A stretch of 64,000 nt of DNA from an uncultured Stenotrophomonas sp. (GCF_945952405.1 NZ_CAMFIA010000016.1:23752-87751); one strand, 5' to 3'; positions 1-9,437 are shown, counted from the first letter of the stretch. The notes: a model not told the origin generated them from the sequence alone. Program-made: numbers and translations.

Positions 1-32
1 GGCAGGCGGCGGCGGGGCGCCGCCGCCGACAT
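1..32 (-). CDS. Start of an unidentified gene running off the left edge
   Basis: An ATG on the minus strand at 32 overlaps the pgl stop codon in a TGATG arrangement and opens about ten codons rich in Ala and Arg before the window ends. The overlap is the same style of coupling seen between pgl, glk and zwf, so this is probably the next operon member. In related bacteria that is often edd, but the ten visible residues do not resemble the Edd N-terminus I know, so I leave it unnamed. Confidence 0.35.
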   Translation of the reverse strand, partial: MSAAAPRRRL

Positions 33-754
33 CAATCAGCCCAGTGGACGCGCAGGCGCGCGCCGTCCAGGTTGATCGCGTTGAGGATCGGGTACTGCTG
101 GGCGTCATTGCTGTCCAGCGCCTGGCGCAGCACCTGCAGCTTCTGCTTGCCACGCAGCAGCAGCAGGCGCTGGCGGCACTGGCGCAGGCCGTGCGGGGTC
201 AGGGTGATGCGCAGCGGCCACTGGTTCGCGCCCGGGCAGCCGGTGGCATCCAGTGCCGCGTAGGGCAGGGTGCTTTCCAGTGCGCGGGCCAGGTCCTTGG
301 AGCCCGGGAACAGCGACGCGGTGTGGCCATCGTTGCCCATGCCCAGTGCCACCAGGCTCGGCGGCTGGCTGTGCTGGGCCTGCAGGTTGGCGGTGTAGAC
401 GCATTCCGGCAGCGGCTTGCCGACCCGCACCAGCGGATCGAAGTGGGCGCCTTCGGCGCGCTTGAGCAGGTGCTCGCGTACCAGCCAGGCATTGCTGTCG
501 CGATCCTGCGGCGACAGCCAGCGCTCGTCGGCCAGGCTCACCTCAACCCGGTCCCAGTGCACATCCAGCTCGGCCAGTGCCTGGTAGACCGCCGCCGGGG
601 TGGTGCCGCCGGACAGCAGGATGCGGGCACGGCCCACTTCATTGATGTCGTGGTTGAGGGTCTGCGCCATCTCGGCGGCTACCGCCTCGATCCAGCCATC
701 GGCATCGCCGTGGTTGATGAACTCGATGCGGTCGTCGTGGAGGGTGGGGCTCAT
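32..754 (-). CDS. pgl: 6-phosphogluconolactonase
   Basis: This 240-residue protein hydrolyses 6-phosphogluconolactone to 6-phosphogluconate in the cytoplasm, the step after Zwf. Family signatures are visible: SLADERW near residue 73 and a Gly-rich stretch around residue 140 (ALGMGNDGHTASLFPG). Length is typical of the DevB/Pgl type. It starts with ATG at 754 and overlaps the end of glk by 4 nt, so pgl is the third gene of a coupled zwf-glk-pgl operon read right to left. Together the three genes take glucose to the branch point of the Entner-Doudoroff and pentose-phosphate routes. Confidence 0.95.
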   Translation of the reverse strand: MSPTLHDDRIEFINHGDADGWIEAVAAEMAQTLNHDINEVGRARILLSGGTTPAAVYQALAELDVHWDRVEVSLADERWLSPQDRDSNAWLVREHLLKRAEGAHFDPLVRVGKPLPECVYTANLQAQHSQPPSLVALGMGNDGHTASLFPGSKDLARALESTLPYAALDATGCPGANQWPLRITLTPHGLRQCRQRLLLLRGKQKLQVLRQALDSNDAQQYPILNAINLDGARLRVHWAD

Positions 755-1758
755 GCGGCAACTCCTGGGGCGTCACGTTCGGCGTCGGCGGCATAGGCGG
801 CGGCGCCCAGCAGTCCGGCATGGGGGTGCATCACGGCCAGCGAGGGAACCCGCGCCATGATCGAAGAGAACCGGCCCTTGTGCTCGAAGCGCTGGCGGAA
901 CCCGGAGTGCTGCAGCGAGTCGAGCATCTTCGGGGTCAGGCCGCCGGTGAGGAACACGCCGTCCCAGGCGCCCTGGGTCAGCACCAGGTCGCCGGCAATG
1001 GCGCCGAACACCGCGCAGAACACATCGACGGTGCGCATCGCCTGCGGATCGCCGTGCAGGGCGCGCGCGGTCACGTCCACCGGCTGCAGCTGGCCCGGGT
1101 CGATGCCGGCCATTTCGCACACCGCGCGATGGATGTTGACCAGGCCGGGGCCACAGATCAGCCGTTCGTTGGAGACCCGGCCGAACTGCTCGGAGAGGAT
1201 TTCCAGGATGCGGATCTCCTCCGGCGTTCCCGGCGGGAAGCTGACGTGGCCGCCTTCGGTTTCCAGCGGGTAGCAGCGGCCGTGGCGCAGGATCAGGCCG
1301 CCCACGCCAAGCCCGGTGCCGGGGCCGATCACCGCGTAGTTGCGCGGCTGGCCCGGCTTGCCCGGGACCCAGGCGGCGCCGCCGACCTGGACTACGTCCT
1401 CGGGTTGCAGCAGGGAAATCGCCATTGCCTGCGCGGCGAAGTCGTTGATCAGGTGCAGCTCGTCGAAACCGAGCATGGCCGCCGTGCGGCTGCGCGAGAT
1501 CACCCACGGATGGTTGGTGATGCGCGCCTCGTCACCGTCGACGCGACCGGCGACCGCGAACACACCGCGGCCTGCGCTGGCACCGATCTGCTCGAGATGG
1601 TGGCGCGCGGCATCGCCCAGCGACGGGAACTCGGCCACCGCGTACTCGCGGATGCTGTCCTTCAGCAGCGGTGCGTCGCGCGAGGTGTCGGCCAGGGCGA
1701 AGCGGGCGTTGGTGCCACCGATGTCGGCAACCAGCACCGGCTGCGAGCCGGCACTCAT
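751..1758 (-). CDS. glk: Glucokinase
   Basis: This 335-residue enzyme phosphorylates glucose with ATP to glucose-6-phosphate. The N-terminal phosphate-binding motif VADIGGTNARF is at about residues 10-20, the LINDF motif sits near residue 103, and a glycine-rich GPGTGLGVGG segment lies in the middle, as in bacterial hexokinase-family (Glk, group A) kinases. The ATG at 1758 overlaps the zwf stop by 4 nt and the gene's own stop overlaps pgl, so translation of all three is probably coupled. The kinase and dehydrogenase share their product and substrate, which fits one transcript. Confidence 0.95.
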   Translation of the reverse strand: MSAGSQPVLVADIGGTNARFALADTSRDAPLLKDSIREYAVAEFPSLGDAARHHLEQIGASAGRGVFAVAGRVDGDEARITNHPWVISRSRTAAMLGFDELHLINDFAAQAMAISLLQPEDVVQVGGAAWVPGKPGQPRNYAVIGPGTGLGVGGLILRHGRCYPLETEGGHVSFPPGTPEEIRILEILSEQFGRVSNERLICGPGLVNIHRAVCEMAGIDPGQLQPVDVTARALHGDPQAMRTVDVFCAVFGAIAGDLVLTQGAWDGVFLTGGLTPKMLDSLQHSGFRQRFEHKGRFSSIMARVPSLAVMHPHAGLLGAAAYAADAERDAPGVAA

Positions 1759-3191
1759 GCCGACGCCTCGCTGTCCGGCGCGTCAACGCCCTGCGGCAGG
1801 AACCCGCTGGCATTGTCCGGGCCCCACTGGCCTGCCGGGTAGGGCTCCAGCGGCAGCTTGGCTTCCTTCCATGCATCGGCCACGCTGTCGATCCAGGCCC
1901 AGGCCGCGCGGACTTCGTCGTCGCGCACGAACAGCGTGTGGTTGCCGTTGAAGGCATCCAGGAACAGGCGTTCGTAGGCGATGCGGCGATGCAGGCCGGT
2001 CGGCACCGACAGTTCCAGTTCCAGCGGATGCAGTTCCAGCGCGCCCCATTCCGGGCCGGCCAGGCTGCTCATCAGGCCCAGCTCGATGTTCTCCTGCGGC
2101 TGCAGCTGGAACACCAGGCGGTTCGGTGCGGCCTGCGCGCGCTGCGGGCGCTCGAACAGCCAATGGGTGACCGGCTTCAGCGTGACCACCACGCGGGTGG
2201 TGCGCTCGGGCAGGCGCTTGCCGGTGACCAGGTGGAACGGCACGCCGCTCCAGCGCCAGTTGTCGATATGCGCGGTGACACCGGCGAAGGTCTCCACATC
2301 GCTGCCTTCCGGCGGCTGGTACGCCTGCGCTGGCTGGCCATTGATGGTGCCGGCGGTGTAGCGGCCACGGACGCTGTCGCGCGCGGCATGCCTGGCGTCG
2401 AGCGGGCGCAGGGCGCGCAGCACCTTGACCTTCTCGTCGCGGATGCGGTCGGCTTCCAGCGAGGCCGGCGGCTCCATCGCCACCATGCACAGCAGCTGCA
2501 GGATATGGCTCTGCACCATGTCGCGCAGCGCACCGGAGCGGGCGTAGTAGGCGTCGCGGCCATCCACGCCTTCGCTTTCGGCGACCAGGATGTGCACCGA
2601 TTCGATGTAGTTGCGGTTCCACACCGCTTCCAGCAGCGTGTTGCCGAAGCGCAGCGCGATCAGGTTCTGCACCGCGGCCTTGCCCAGGTAGTGGTCGAGG
2701 CGGAACACGCGGTCCTCGTCGATCCACTGGCCGATGGTGCTGATGATCTCCTCGGCGCTTTCGCTGTCGCTGCCGATCGGCTTCTCCAGCATCAGGCGTG
2801 CCGGCGCGGCGAGGGCGCCGCCCTTGGCCAGGCCTTCGCAGGTGGAGATGTACAGGCCCGGCGGGATGGCCAGGTAGCTGACGCACTTGCGGTGCACCAG
2901 GTCGGCGACCGCGGCGGCGACCGAGTCGACATCGCGCAGGTCCACCGAACGGTAGTCGATGCGGCGCAGCAGGGCGCCGATGTCTTCCTGCGTGGCCAGC
3001 GGCATGGCCTGCTGCAGGCGCGGCCGCAGGATGTCATGGAAGGCTTCGGTGTCATGCCCGGACAGGGCCAGTGCGCGGATGCGGAAGTCCTCCGGCAGCA
3101 GGCCGTCGCCAAGCAGGCGAAGCAGCGAAGGGAACAGGTAGCGCTGGGCCAGATCACCTGTGGCACCGAACAGGAAGAGGGTGTCGTGCAT
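1755..3191 (-). CDS. zwf: Glucose-6-phosphate dehydrogenase
   Basis: Zwf oxidises glucose-6-phosphate to 6-phosphogluconolactone with NAD(P)+. The dinucleotide-binding motif FLFGATGDLA is at residues 6-15 and the active-site motif RLDHYLGK follows near residue 170. I chose the ATG at 3191 because it puts the nucleotide-binding motif at the very N-terminus and gives 478 residues, normal for the family. The frame stays open to 3377, and ATGs at 3218 and 3236 are possible but would add an unusual extension. It is the first gene of zwf-glk-pgl. The upstream gap holds a LacI-type palindrome that could regulate it. Confidence 0.93.
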   Translation of the reverse strand: MHDTLFLFGATGDLAQRYLFPSLLRLLGDGLLPEDFRIRALALSGHDTEAFHDILRPRLQQAMPLATQEDIGALLRRIDYRSVDLRDVDSVAAAVADLVHRKCVSYLAIPPGLYISTCEGLAKGGALAAPARLMLEKPIGSDSESAEEIISTIGQWIDEDRVFRLDHYLGKAAVQNLIALRFGNTLLEAVWNRNYIESVHILVAESEGVDGRDAYYARSGALRDMVQSHILQLLCMVAMEPPASLEADRIRDEKVKVLRALRPLDARHAARDSVRGRYTAGTINGQPAQAYQPPEGSDVETFAGVTAHIDNWRWSGVPFHLVTGKRLPERTTRVVVTLKPVTHWLFERPQRAQAAPNRLVFQLQPQENIELGLMSSLAGPEWGALELHPLELELSVPTGLHRRIAYERLFLDAFNGNHTLFVRDDEVRAAWAWIDSVADAWKEAKLPLEPYPAGQWGPDNASGFLPQGVDAPDSEASA

Positions 3192-3398
3192 CGCTCGAGT
3201 TTCAGATCCGGGTGACATCGTTGTCAATCGCTTCATGGCTGGGTTCGGGGGACATCCGCGCAACTGCCTGTCCGAGGTTCGTCGGGGGCGGTCTCCGGAG
3301 TAGCGGAAGACCGTTCCATTCGAAACCACTGCCTCGGCGGAAGCTTCGTTCAACCGCCGCTGCAGATCGGTGCGCACCGATCATCGGATAGTGCCACG

Positions 3399-3412
3399 TG
3401 AAAACGTTTACA
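3399..3412. promoter_or_regulatory. LacI-family operator-like palindrome between zwf and the ABC ATPase gene
   Basis: TGAAAACGTTTACA is a near-perfect 14-bp palindrome with a central CG, the hallmark of LacI/GalR-family operators; six of seven half-site positions match. It lies 132 nt before the plus-strand ABC ATPase and 208 nt before zwf, inside the 352-nt divergent gap (3192-3543), which shows nothing else I can name. No LacI-type regulator gene is in the window, so the factor is unknown. A related palindrome occurs at 43636-43655. Confidence 0.55.
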
Positions 3413-3543
3413 TGGCAGAATGGGCAACTGTATTCGATTGCAGTGCTCGCCGTCATGCGGCAGGCGCGCAATCATCACTGCCATCGGGAGGGCCGAGGCA
3501 GTCCCAAAAGACAGCCCGGCTTCGGGCGGACCGGATAGGTGAT

Positions 3544-4626
3544 ATGGCAAAAGTGCAGTTGCAGGGTGTGCGCAAGGTCTATGACAACGGCCAGGTCGCG
3601 GTGAAGGACGCCAGCTTCGAGGTCGCCGACGGCGAGCTGATGGTGCTGGTCGGCCCGTCCGGCTGTGGCAAGTCGACCCTGCTGCGGATGGTGGCCGGCC
3701 TGGAAGAGATCAGTGGTGGCACGCTGACCATTGGCGATCGCGTGGTCAACGACGTGGCGCCGAAGGATCGCGACATCGCGATGGTGTTCCAGAGCTACGC
3801 GCTGTACCCGCATATGACCGTGGCCGAGAACCTGGCCTTCGGCCTGAAGCTGCGCGGCCACGACAAGGCGACCATCGACAAGCGCATCGCCGAGGCGGCA
3901 CAGACGCTGGGCCTGACCGAGATGATGGACAAGCTGCCCAAGGCGATGTCCGGCGGCCAGCGCCAGCGCGTGGCGCTGGGCCGTGCGCTGGTGCGCGAGC
4001 CGGCGGTGTTCCTGCTTGACGAGCCGCTGTCCAACCTGGATGCGAAGCTGCGCCACAGCGTGCGCACCGAGATTGCGCAGCTGCACCGCAAGCTCGGCAC
4101 CACCATGATCTACGTGACCCACGACCAGGTCGAAGCAATGACCCTGGGCCAGCGCATCGTGGTGCTGAAGGACGGCATCATCCAGCAGATCGACACACCG
4201 ATGGCGCTGTACGACCGCCCGGCCAACCTGTTCGTGGCCGGTTTCCTCGGCAGCCCGGCGATGAACGTGCTGCGCGGCACGCTGCAGGGCGATGCCAGTG
4301 GCGTGACCGTGGTGGATGGCCAATGGCGTGCGCCGCTGGGCCAGGCCACGATCGATCCGGCGTGGCTGCAGAAGCCGATCGCGGTCGGCGTGCGCCCGGA
4401 GCACCTGCAGCCGGCCGGCGCCGATGACGCGCATGCGTTCAGTGCGCGCATCGAAGGCATCGAACCGGTTGGCAACGAGATTTTCGTCAACCTGAGCAGT
4501 GGTCAGCACGCGCTGACCATGCGCGTGGCGCCGCAGTCGCTGCCGGCGGTGGGCGAAGAGATCCGGGTGGCGATCCATCCGCAGGGCCTGCACTTCTTCA
4601 ATGCAGAGAGCGGCGAGCGCCTGTAA
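3544..4626 (+). CDS. ugpC: Sugar ABC transporter ATP-binding protein (MalK/UgpC type)
   Basis: This 360-residue ATPase would energise a CUT1-type sugar or glycerol-3-phosphate importer. Walker A (GPSGCGKST) is near residue 36, the signature MSGGQRQRV near residue 135, Walker B (FLLDEPLSNLDA) near residue 155, and a C-terminal regulatory OB/TOBE region fills the last 120 residues, as in MalK. The ATG at 3544 begins right at the conserved N-terminus; the open frame upstream is not conserved. No permease or binding-protein gene is adjacent, so it is an orphan ATPase probably serving a transporter elsewhere. Substrate specificity cannot be read from sequence, so the symbol reflects family only. 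Confidence 0.85.
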   Translation: MAKVQLQGVRKVYDNGQVAVKDASFEVADGELMVLVGPSGCGKSTLLRMVAGLEEISGGTLTIGDRVVNDVAPKDRDIAMVFQSYALYPHMTVAENLAFGLKLRGHDKATIDKRIAEAAQTLGLTEMMDKLPKAMSGGQRQRVALGRALVREPAVFLLDEPLSNLDAKLRHSVRTEIAQLHRKLGTTMIYVTHDQVEAMTLGQRIVVLKDGIIQQIDTPMALYDRPANLFVAGFLGSPAMNVLRGTLQGDASGVTVVDGQWRAPLGQATIDPAWLQKPIAVGVRPEHLQPAGADDAHAFSARIEGIEPVGNEIFVNLSSGQHALTMRVAPQSLPAVGEEIRVAIHPQGLHFFNAESGERL

Positions 4627-4648
4627 GCGGCCGGCACTACCTGGGGGC

Positions 4649-4673
4649 GTGCGGACCAACGGTCCGCACCCAC
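4649..4673 (-). repeat. REP-like palindrome (GTGGGTGCGGACC type)
   Basis: On the minus strand this reads GTGGGTGCGGACC followed by a short loop and the complementary arm. It is a GTGGG-headed relative of the GTAG palindromes that follow. It sits 23 nt after the ABC ATPase stop codon and could also end transcripts. Confidence 0.6.
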
Positions 4674-4704
4674 CGGCAAGGGGCCGCACCCACCGGGCCG
4701 GTCA

Positions 4705-4814
4705 GTAGATCCACGCCCTGCGTGGATGAGCAGTAGATCCACGCCATGCGCGGATGAGCAGTAGATCCACGCCATGCGTGGATGAGCAGTAGATCCACGC
4801 CCTGCGTGGATGAG
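4705..4814 (+). repeat. Four tandem SMAG (GTAG) palindromes with 28-bp period
   Basis: Copies start at 4705, 4733, 4761 and 4789. Each begins GTAGATCCACGCC, has a CTG or ATG centre and closes with the complementary GCGTGGAT, then a TGAGCA linker. The period is exactly 28 bp. GTAG-headed palindromes are the known SMAG (REP) elements of S. maltophilia. Only a few bases differ between copies, pointing to recent tandem expansion. The array fills the convergent gap between the ABC ATPase and ygfZ, where it may act as a two-way terminator. Confidence 0.9.
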
Positions 4815-4826
4815 AGCCCTTCCGAT

Positions 4827-5702
4827 TCAGCGCGCCAATCCGTCCAGCAGCGGCAGGCGCTGTGCGATGGCAGCGCCCACCTGCAGGTCGGCATCGCTGG
4901 CTTCGAGCGGCAGGACCGCCAGTGCCAGGTCGCCGGCCACGCTGGCGATGGTGCCGAGCGCCGCGCCGTCCTGCTGCACGCCATCGCCGGCCTGGGCCGG
5001 TGCCGCGGTATGCAGCAGCTGCACCGCGCGCTTGGCCTTGCCGAGGAAGTGGGTGCGGGCAACGATCTCCTGGCCGGGATAGCAGCCCTTCTTCACGCTG
5101 TAGCCGTTCAGGCGGTCCAGGCCCAGCTGCTGCGGCGTCCACACTTCGCGCTGGCTCTGTTCCAGCCGCGGCAGCCCAAAGCGCAGGTCGGCCTGGCGCC
5201 AGGCCAGGGCGAAGGCGGCCTCATCGGCCTCGCTGGCCGGCGCGAACGCATCGGCGGCACCGATACGCAGGGTACGCGGCAGTGCATCGCTGCCCAGGTC
5301 CAGCTCCCAGCCGTCGCCCGCGCTGCGCGCGATGGCGCCACCGCTGGCGGCCTCGGGGGCAGTGAAGGCGCCGGCCACCGCCAGGTCGCTGCGCAGCAGC
5401 ACCTTCACCTTGCGCCGGAACACGAAGCGCTGCAGTTGCGACGCAATCGCATCGGCATCGCCGTCGGCCAGCACCAGCAATACATGGTCTTCCGCCAGCC
5501 GCAGCAGCTGGAACACCGCCAGGGTGCGGCCCTTGGCGCTCAGCCAGGCGCTCCACTGCCAGTGCAGCAGGGGCAGGGCAGTGACGTCGCTGCTGAACTG
5601 GGCATGGGCGAAAACGGCCGCGTCGGCACCCTGCAGGCTCAGCAGCTGGTGGCCGGGCAGGCGCGGATATCCGACGAAAGCAGGGGGCAGGTTGTCAGGC
5701 AC
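4827..5702 (-). CDS. ygfZ: YgfZ/CAF17-like folate-binding Fe-S maintenance protein
   Basis: YgfZ proteins bind tetrahydrofolate and help maintain certain Fe-S enzymes and tRNA thiolation. The diagnostic motif KGCYPGQEIVART, with the conserved Cys, is near residue 210. The frame is open to 5753, where only a TTG is available. I prefer the GTG at 5702 (291 residues) because it starts just before the conserved PPAFVGYPRLPGH segment. It is transcribed divergently from the SDH cluster, whose product SdhB carries three Fe-S clusters, so a shared Fe-S theme is plausible. Function is known for the family; the link to the neighbours is inference. Confidence 0.88.
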   Translation of the reverse strand: MPDNLPPAFVGYPRLPGHQLLSLQGADAAVFAHAQFSSDVTALPLLHWQWSAWLSAKGRTLAVFQLLRLAEDHVLLVLADGDADAIASQLQRFVFRRKVKVLLRSDLAVAGAFTAPEAASGGAIARSAGDGWELDLGSDALPRTLRIGAADAFAPASEADEAAFALAWRQADLRFGLPRLEQSQREVWTPQQLGLDRLNGYSVKKGCYPGQEIVARTHFLGKAKRAVQLLHTAAPAQAGDGVQQDGAALGTIASVAGDLALAVLPLEASDADLQVGAAIAQRLPLLDGLAR

Positions 5703-5741
5703 GTGAACGAGGTCTAAAATTTGTGCGTTGCGAGACCGAAC

Positions 5742-5912
5742 ATGATAGGCCAAACAACCCCCACTCCCGACGACGAAACTGAAGCCCCGCTGGTCCCCGC
5801 GGCACCCGTGCCCGTGGAACAGGAAAAGGTGGAGGAATTCGGCGGCCGCGGCGGACTTGATCCGGTGCGGTATGGCGATTGGGAGAAAAACGGACGCTGC
5901 ATCGATTTCTGA
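5742..5912 (+). CDS. Succinate dehydrogenase assembly factor 4-like protein (DUF1674)
   Basis: A 56-residue protein ending in GGLDPVRYGDWEKNGRCIDF, which matches the DUF1674/SDHAF4 C-terminal signature. In mitochondria, SDHAF4 binds the flavinated catalytic subunit and promotes its joining with the Fe-S subunit. The position just before sdhC supports the same role here. The N-terminal half is acidic, Pro-rich and probably disordered, as in homologues. I chose ATG 5742; an in-frame TTG at 5721 would add seven residues. It is divergent from ygfZ, with a promoter region in the roughly 40-nt gap. Confidence 0.8.
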   Translation: MIGQTTPTPDDETEAPLVPAAPVPVEQEKVEEFGGRGGLDPVRYGDWEKNGRCIDF

Positions 5913-5968
5913 TCAGCATTGAGCCAACGCGGCCGTGTGCCGCCCAGCCGAGACAACGAGCCCAGCGA

Positions 5969-6361
5969 ATGGCGACCAGACAACGCCCACTTTCCCCGCA
6001 CCTTCAGGTGTATCGCTGGCAGATTCAGATGGCCACCTCGATCCTGCATCGAGCCACTGGCGTCTTTCTGTCTGTTGGTGCCCTCATCATCGCCGCCGGC
6101 CTGCTGGCCCTGATGATGGGGCCCGAGTCCTGGAACTGCTTCACCGGCCATGCCGGGGCCTGGTATGGCCGCGTGTTCCTGTTCGCGTGGACATGGTCGT
6201 TCGCCTATCACCTGTGCAATGGCATCCGCCATGTGGTGCAGGACTTCGCCATCGGCTTCAGCATCCCCGCCTTCATCCGCAGCAGCTGGCTGTCGGTCAC
6301 CGGCAGCCTGGTGATCACCCTGCTGGTGTGGGCCTACGTGATGTTCGGAGGTGCCGCGTGA
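5969..6361 (+). CDS. sdhC: Succinate dehydrogenase cytochrome b556 subunit
   Basis: SdhC anchors complex II in the inner membrane and helps bind haem b and ubiquinone. The 130-residue protein has the N-terminal signature SPHLQVYRWQIQMATSILHR (residues about 9-28), three membrane helices and the conserved HLCNGIRH segment holding a candidate haem-ligand His. The ATG at 5969 matches the family N-terminus; the upstream open frame does not. Its stop overlaps the sdhD start (GTGA), so the two anchor subunits are translationally coupled. Confidence 0.93.
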   Translation: MATRQRPLSPHLQVYRWQIQMATSILHRATGVFLSVGALIIAAGLLALMMGPESWNCFTGHAGAWYGRVFLFAWTWSFAYHLCNGIRHVVQDFAIGFSIPAFIRSSWLSVTGSLVITLLVWAYVMFGGAA

Positions 6362-6744
6362 GCAAGTTCCGTACCCCGTTGAAGAGCGTGCGCGGCCTTG
6401 GCTCGGCCAAGACCGGCACCGAGCACTTCGTGCACCAGCGCCTGACCGCCGCCGCCCTGGTGGTGCTGGGCATCTGGTTCCTGGTCTTCGTGCTGAGCCT
6501 GCTCGGCTCGGACTACGCGACCGCTGCCGCCGCCGTGGCCAAGCCGTGGAATGCGGTGCCGCTGATCGGCCTGCTGATCGCCATGTTCTGGCACGCACAG
6601 CTCGGCATGCAGGTCGTGCTGGAAGACTACATCCACGAATCGCTGCTGGCCCTGGTGCTGCAGACCGCGGTGAAGTTCGTCGCCGTGCTCGGCATGATCG
6701 TCAGTGTGTTTGCGGTGGGCCGCATCGCCCTCGGCGTTGCCTGA
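6358..6744 (+). CDS. sdhD: Succinate dehydrogenase hydrophobic membrane anchor subunit
   Basis: The second membrane anchor of complex II, 128 residues with three predicted helices. The N-terminal motif EHFVHQRLTAAALVVLG precedes helix 1, and FWHAQLGMQVVLEDY, with a candidate haem or quinone-site His, lies near residue 82. I chose the GTG at 6358, which overlaps the sdhC stop by 4 nt and directly precedes the conserved region. sdhA follows after 31 nt. Confidence 0.92.
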   Translation: MSKFRTPLKSVRGLGSAKTGTEHFVHQRLTAAALVVLGIWFLVFVLSLLGSDYATAAAAVAKPWNAVPLIGLLIAMFWHAQLGMQVVLEDYIHESLLALVLQTAVKFVAVLGMIVSVFAVGRIALGVA

Positions 6745-6775
6745 GCCCAGGCACCAACACAGGAATCCAGATTAG

Positions 6776-8566
6776 ATGTCCGCTTACAAGATCACCGAAC
6801 ACAAGTACGACATGGTCGTGGTGGGCGCCGGCGGCGCCGGCCTGCGCGCCACGTTCGGCCTGGCCGCCAAGGGCCTGCAGACCGTGTGCCTGACCAAGGT
6901 CTTCCCGACCCGTTCGCACACCGTTGCCGCCCAGGGCGGTATCTCGGCCGCGCTCGCCAACATGGGCGAGGACGACTGGCGCTACCACTTCTTCGACACC
7001 ATCAAGGGTTCGGACTGGCTGGGCGACCAGGACGCCATCGAATACATGTGCCGTGAGGCCATTCCGGCCATCATCGAGCTCGAGCACTACGGCGTGCCGT
7101 TCTCGCGCACCGCCGAAGGCAAGATCTACCAGCGTCCGTTCGGTGGCATGACCACCAAGTACGGCGAAGGCCCGGCAGCGCAGCGTACCTGCGCGGCGGC
7201 CGACCGTACCGGCCACGCGATGCTGCATACCCTGTACCAGCAGTCGCTGAAGCACGATGCGCGCTTCATGATCGAGTACTTCGCGCTCGACCTGATCTTC
7301 GATGAGGAAGGCGCCTGCCGCGGTGTGCTGGCCCTGGACATGTCCGACGGCACCCTGCACCTGTTCCGCGCCCAGGGCGTGGTGCTGGCCACCGGTGGCT
7401 ACGGCCGTGCCTATTTCAGCGCCACCTCGGCGCATACCTGCACCGGCGACGGTGGCGGCCTGGCCATGCGCGCCGGCATCGCCATGCAGGACATGGAGTT
7501 CGTGCAGTTCCACCCGACCGGCATCTATGGTGCTGGCTGCCTGATCACCGAGGGCGTCCGCGGTGAAGGTGGCATCCTGCGCAACAGCAGCGGCGAGCGC
7601 TTCATGGAGCGCTATGCACCGCACTACAAGGACCTGGCCTCGCGCGACGTGGTCAGCCGTTCGATGACCATCGAGATCCGCGAAGGCCGCGGCGTCGGCG
7701 AGCACAAGGATCACATCCTGCTCGACCTGACCCACCTGGGCCCGGGCGTGATCGACGAGAAGCTGCCGGGCATCGCCGAGAGCGCCCGCATCTTCGCCGG
7801 CGTCGACGTGCACAAGCAGCCGATCCCGGTCATCCCGACCGTGCACTACAACATGGGCGGCATCCCGACCAACTACCACGGCGAAGTCGTGCGCAAGGTC
7901 GGTGACAATCCGGATGCCGTGGTGCCGGGCCTGTACGCCATCGGCGAAGCGGCCTGCGTGTCCGTGCACGGCGCCAACCGCCTGGGCTCGAACTCGCTGC
8001 TGGACCTGGTGGTGTTTGGTCGTGCCGTGGCCAACCGCTGCGCCGAGACCATCAAGCCGGGCGCATCGCACAAGTCGCTGGCCGCCGATGCCTGCGACAA
8101 GGCGCTGGGCCTGCTGGACAAGCTGCGCCACGCCAACGGCGATACCCCGACCTCGGTCATCCGCGATCGCATGCAGCGCACCATGCAGGCCGACGCGGCG
8201 GTCTTCCGCACCAGCCAGACGCTGAAGGAAGGCTGCGAGAAGATGGACAAGATCTTCGACTCGTTCCAGGACGTGAAGGTCTCCGACCGTTCGCTGGTGT
8301 GGAACTCGGACCTGATCGAGACCTACGAGCTGAACAACCTGCTGCTCAATGCGGTGGCGACGATCAACTCGGCCGAACAGCGCAAGGAAAGCCGCGGCGC
8401 GCATGCGCACGAGGACTATCCGAACCGCGACGACGACAACTGGCAGAAGCACACCCTGGTCAGCGTCGACGAGAAGGGCAAGTGCAGCTTCGACTACCGT
8501 CCGGTGCACATGTACACGTTGACCGACGACGTGTCCGTGGTGCCGCCGAAGCCGCGCGTGTACTGA
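6776..8566 (+). CDS. sdhA: Succinate dehydrogenase flavoprotein subunit
   Basis: The 596-residue catalytic subunit oxidises succinate to fumarate using covalently bound FAD. The N-terminal dinucleotide motif [17 protein letters not shown] is near residue 16, the FAD-attachment region [10 protein letters not shown] near residue 46, and the active-site segments [15 protein letters not shown] and [11 protein letters not shown] follow. The ending ([13 protein letters not shown]) is typical. It lies in the sdhCDAB operon with two dedicated assembly factors (DUF1674 upstream, SdhE downstream), both of which act on this subunit. Confidence 0.97.
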   Translation: MSAYKITEHKYDMVVVGAGGAGLRATFGLAAKGLQTVCLTKVFPTRSHTVAAQGGISAALANMGEDDWRYHFFDTIKGSDWLGDQDAIEYMCREAIPAIIELEHYGVPFSRTAEGKIYQRPFGGMTTKYGEGPAAQRTCAAADRTGHAMLHTLYQQSLKHDARFMIEYFALDLIFDEEGACRGVLALDMSDGTLHLFRAQGVVLATGGYGRAYFSATSAHTCTGDGGGLAMRAGIAMQDMEFVQFHPTGIYGAGCLITEGVRGEGGILRNSSGERFMERYAPHYKDLASRDVVSRSMTIEIREGRGVGEHKDHILLDLTHLGPGVIDEKLPGIAESARIFAGVDVHKQPIPVIPTVHYNMGGIPTNYHGEVVRKVGDNPDAVVPGLYAIGEAACVSVHGANRLGSNSLLDLVVFGRAVANRCAETIKPGASHKSLAADACDKALGLLDKLRHANGDTPTSVIRDRMQRTMQADAAVFRTSQTLKEGCEKMDKIFDSFQDVKVSDRSLVWNSDLIETYELNNLLLNAVATINSAEQRKESRGAHAHEDYPNRDDDNWQKHTLVSVDEKGKCSFDYRPVHMYTLTDDVSVVPPKPRVY

Positions 8567-8632
8567 TCCGACCCCGCCTACCATGCAATCCGCGCCCAAG
8601 GGCGCGGGCCGCCTGAGCCAACGAGAGCAGCC

Positions 8633-9418
8633 ATGGCCGAGTTTTCACTCCCCAAGAATTCCAAGATCACGAAGGGCAAGCACTTCCCCGTCAAGAACGG
8701 TGGCAAGAACGTGCGCACCTTCAAGATCTACCGCTGGAGTCCGGACGACGACAGCAACCCGCGTACCGACACCTATGAAGTCGATCTGGACGCCTGCGGC
8801 CCGATGGTCCTGGACGCCCTGATCAAGATCAAGAACGAGATCGACCCGACCCTGACCTTCCGTCGCTCCTGCCGCGAGGGTATCTGTGGTTCGTGCGCGA
8901 TGAACATCGACGGCACCAACACCCTGGCCTGCACCCGAGCCATCTCGGACTGCGGCAAGAAGGAAGTGCCGATCTACCCGCTGCCGCACATGAACGTGGT
9001 CAAGGATCTGGTTCCGGACCTGACCCACTTCTACGCGCAGTACGCCTCGATCAAGCCGTGGATCCGCACCCAGACGCCGGCACCGCCGGACCGTGAGCGC
9101 CTGCAGTCGCCGGAAGACCGCAAGAAGCTGGACGGCCTGTACGAGTGCATCCTGTGCGCCTGCTGCTCGACCAGCTGCCCGAGCTACTGGTGGAACGGCG
9201 AGCGTTACCTGGGCCCGGCAATCCTGCTGCAGGCCTACCGCTGGATCATCGACTCGCGCGATGAGGACACCGGTGCGCGCCTGGACGATCTGGAAGATCC
9301 GTTCAAGCTGTACCGCTGCCACACCATCATGAACTGCGCCCGGACCTGCCCGAAGGGCCTGAATCCGGCGCTGGCGATCGCCGAGATCAAGAAGCTGATG
9401 ATGGAACGCCGCGCCTGA
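8633..9418 (+). CDS. sdhB: Succinate dehydrogenase iron-sulfur subunit
   Basis: SdhB passes electrons from the flavin to ubiquinone through three Fe-S clusters. The 261-residue protein shows the [2Fe-2S] motif [15 protein letters not shown] near residue 80 and the two C-terminal cluster motifs [12 protein letters not shown] and [17 protein letters not shown]. Length and domain order (plant-type ferredoxin, then bacterial-type ferredoxin) are normal. It follows sdhA after 66 nt. Two palindromes separate it from sdhE. Confidence 0.97.
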   Translation: MAEFSLPKNSKITKGKHFPVKNGGKNVRTFKIYRWSPDDDSNPRTDTYEVDLDACGPMVLDALIKIKNEIDPTLTFRRSCREGICGSCAMNIDGTNTLACTRAISDCGKKEVPIYPLPHMNVVKDLVPDLTHFYAQYASIKPWIRTQTPAPPDRERLQSPEDRKKLDGLYECILCACCSTSCPSYWWNGERYLGPAILLQAYRWIIDSRDEDTGARLDDLEDPFKLYRCHTIMNCARTCPKGLNPALAIAEIKKLMMERRA

Positions 9419-9437
9419 TCGGGCCTGGCCGTACCGG

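Noticed and set aside
4705-4814. CRISPR array
   Set aside because: The 28-bp units abut directly with only a 5-6-nt linker and no variable spacers, and no cas gene is near; they are SMAG palindromes.
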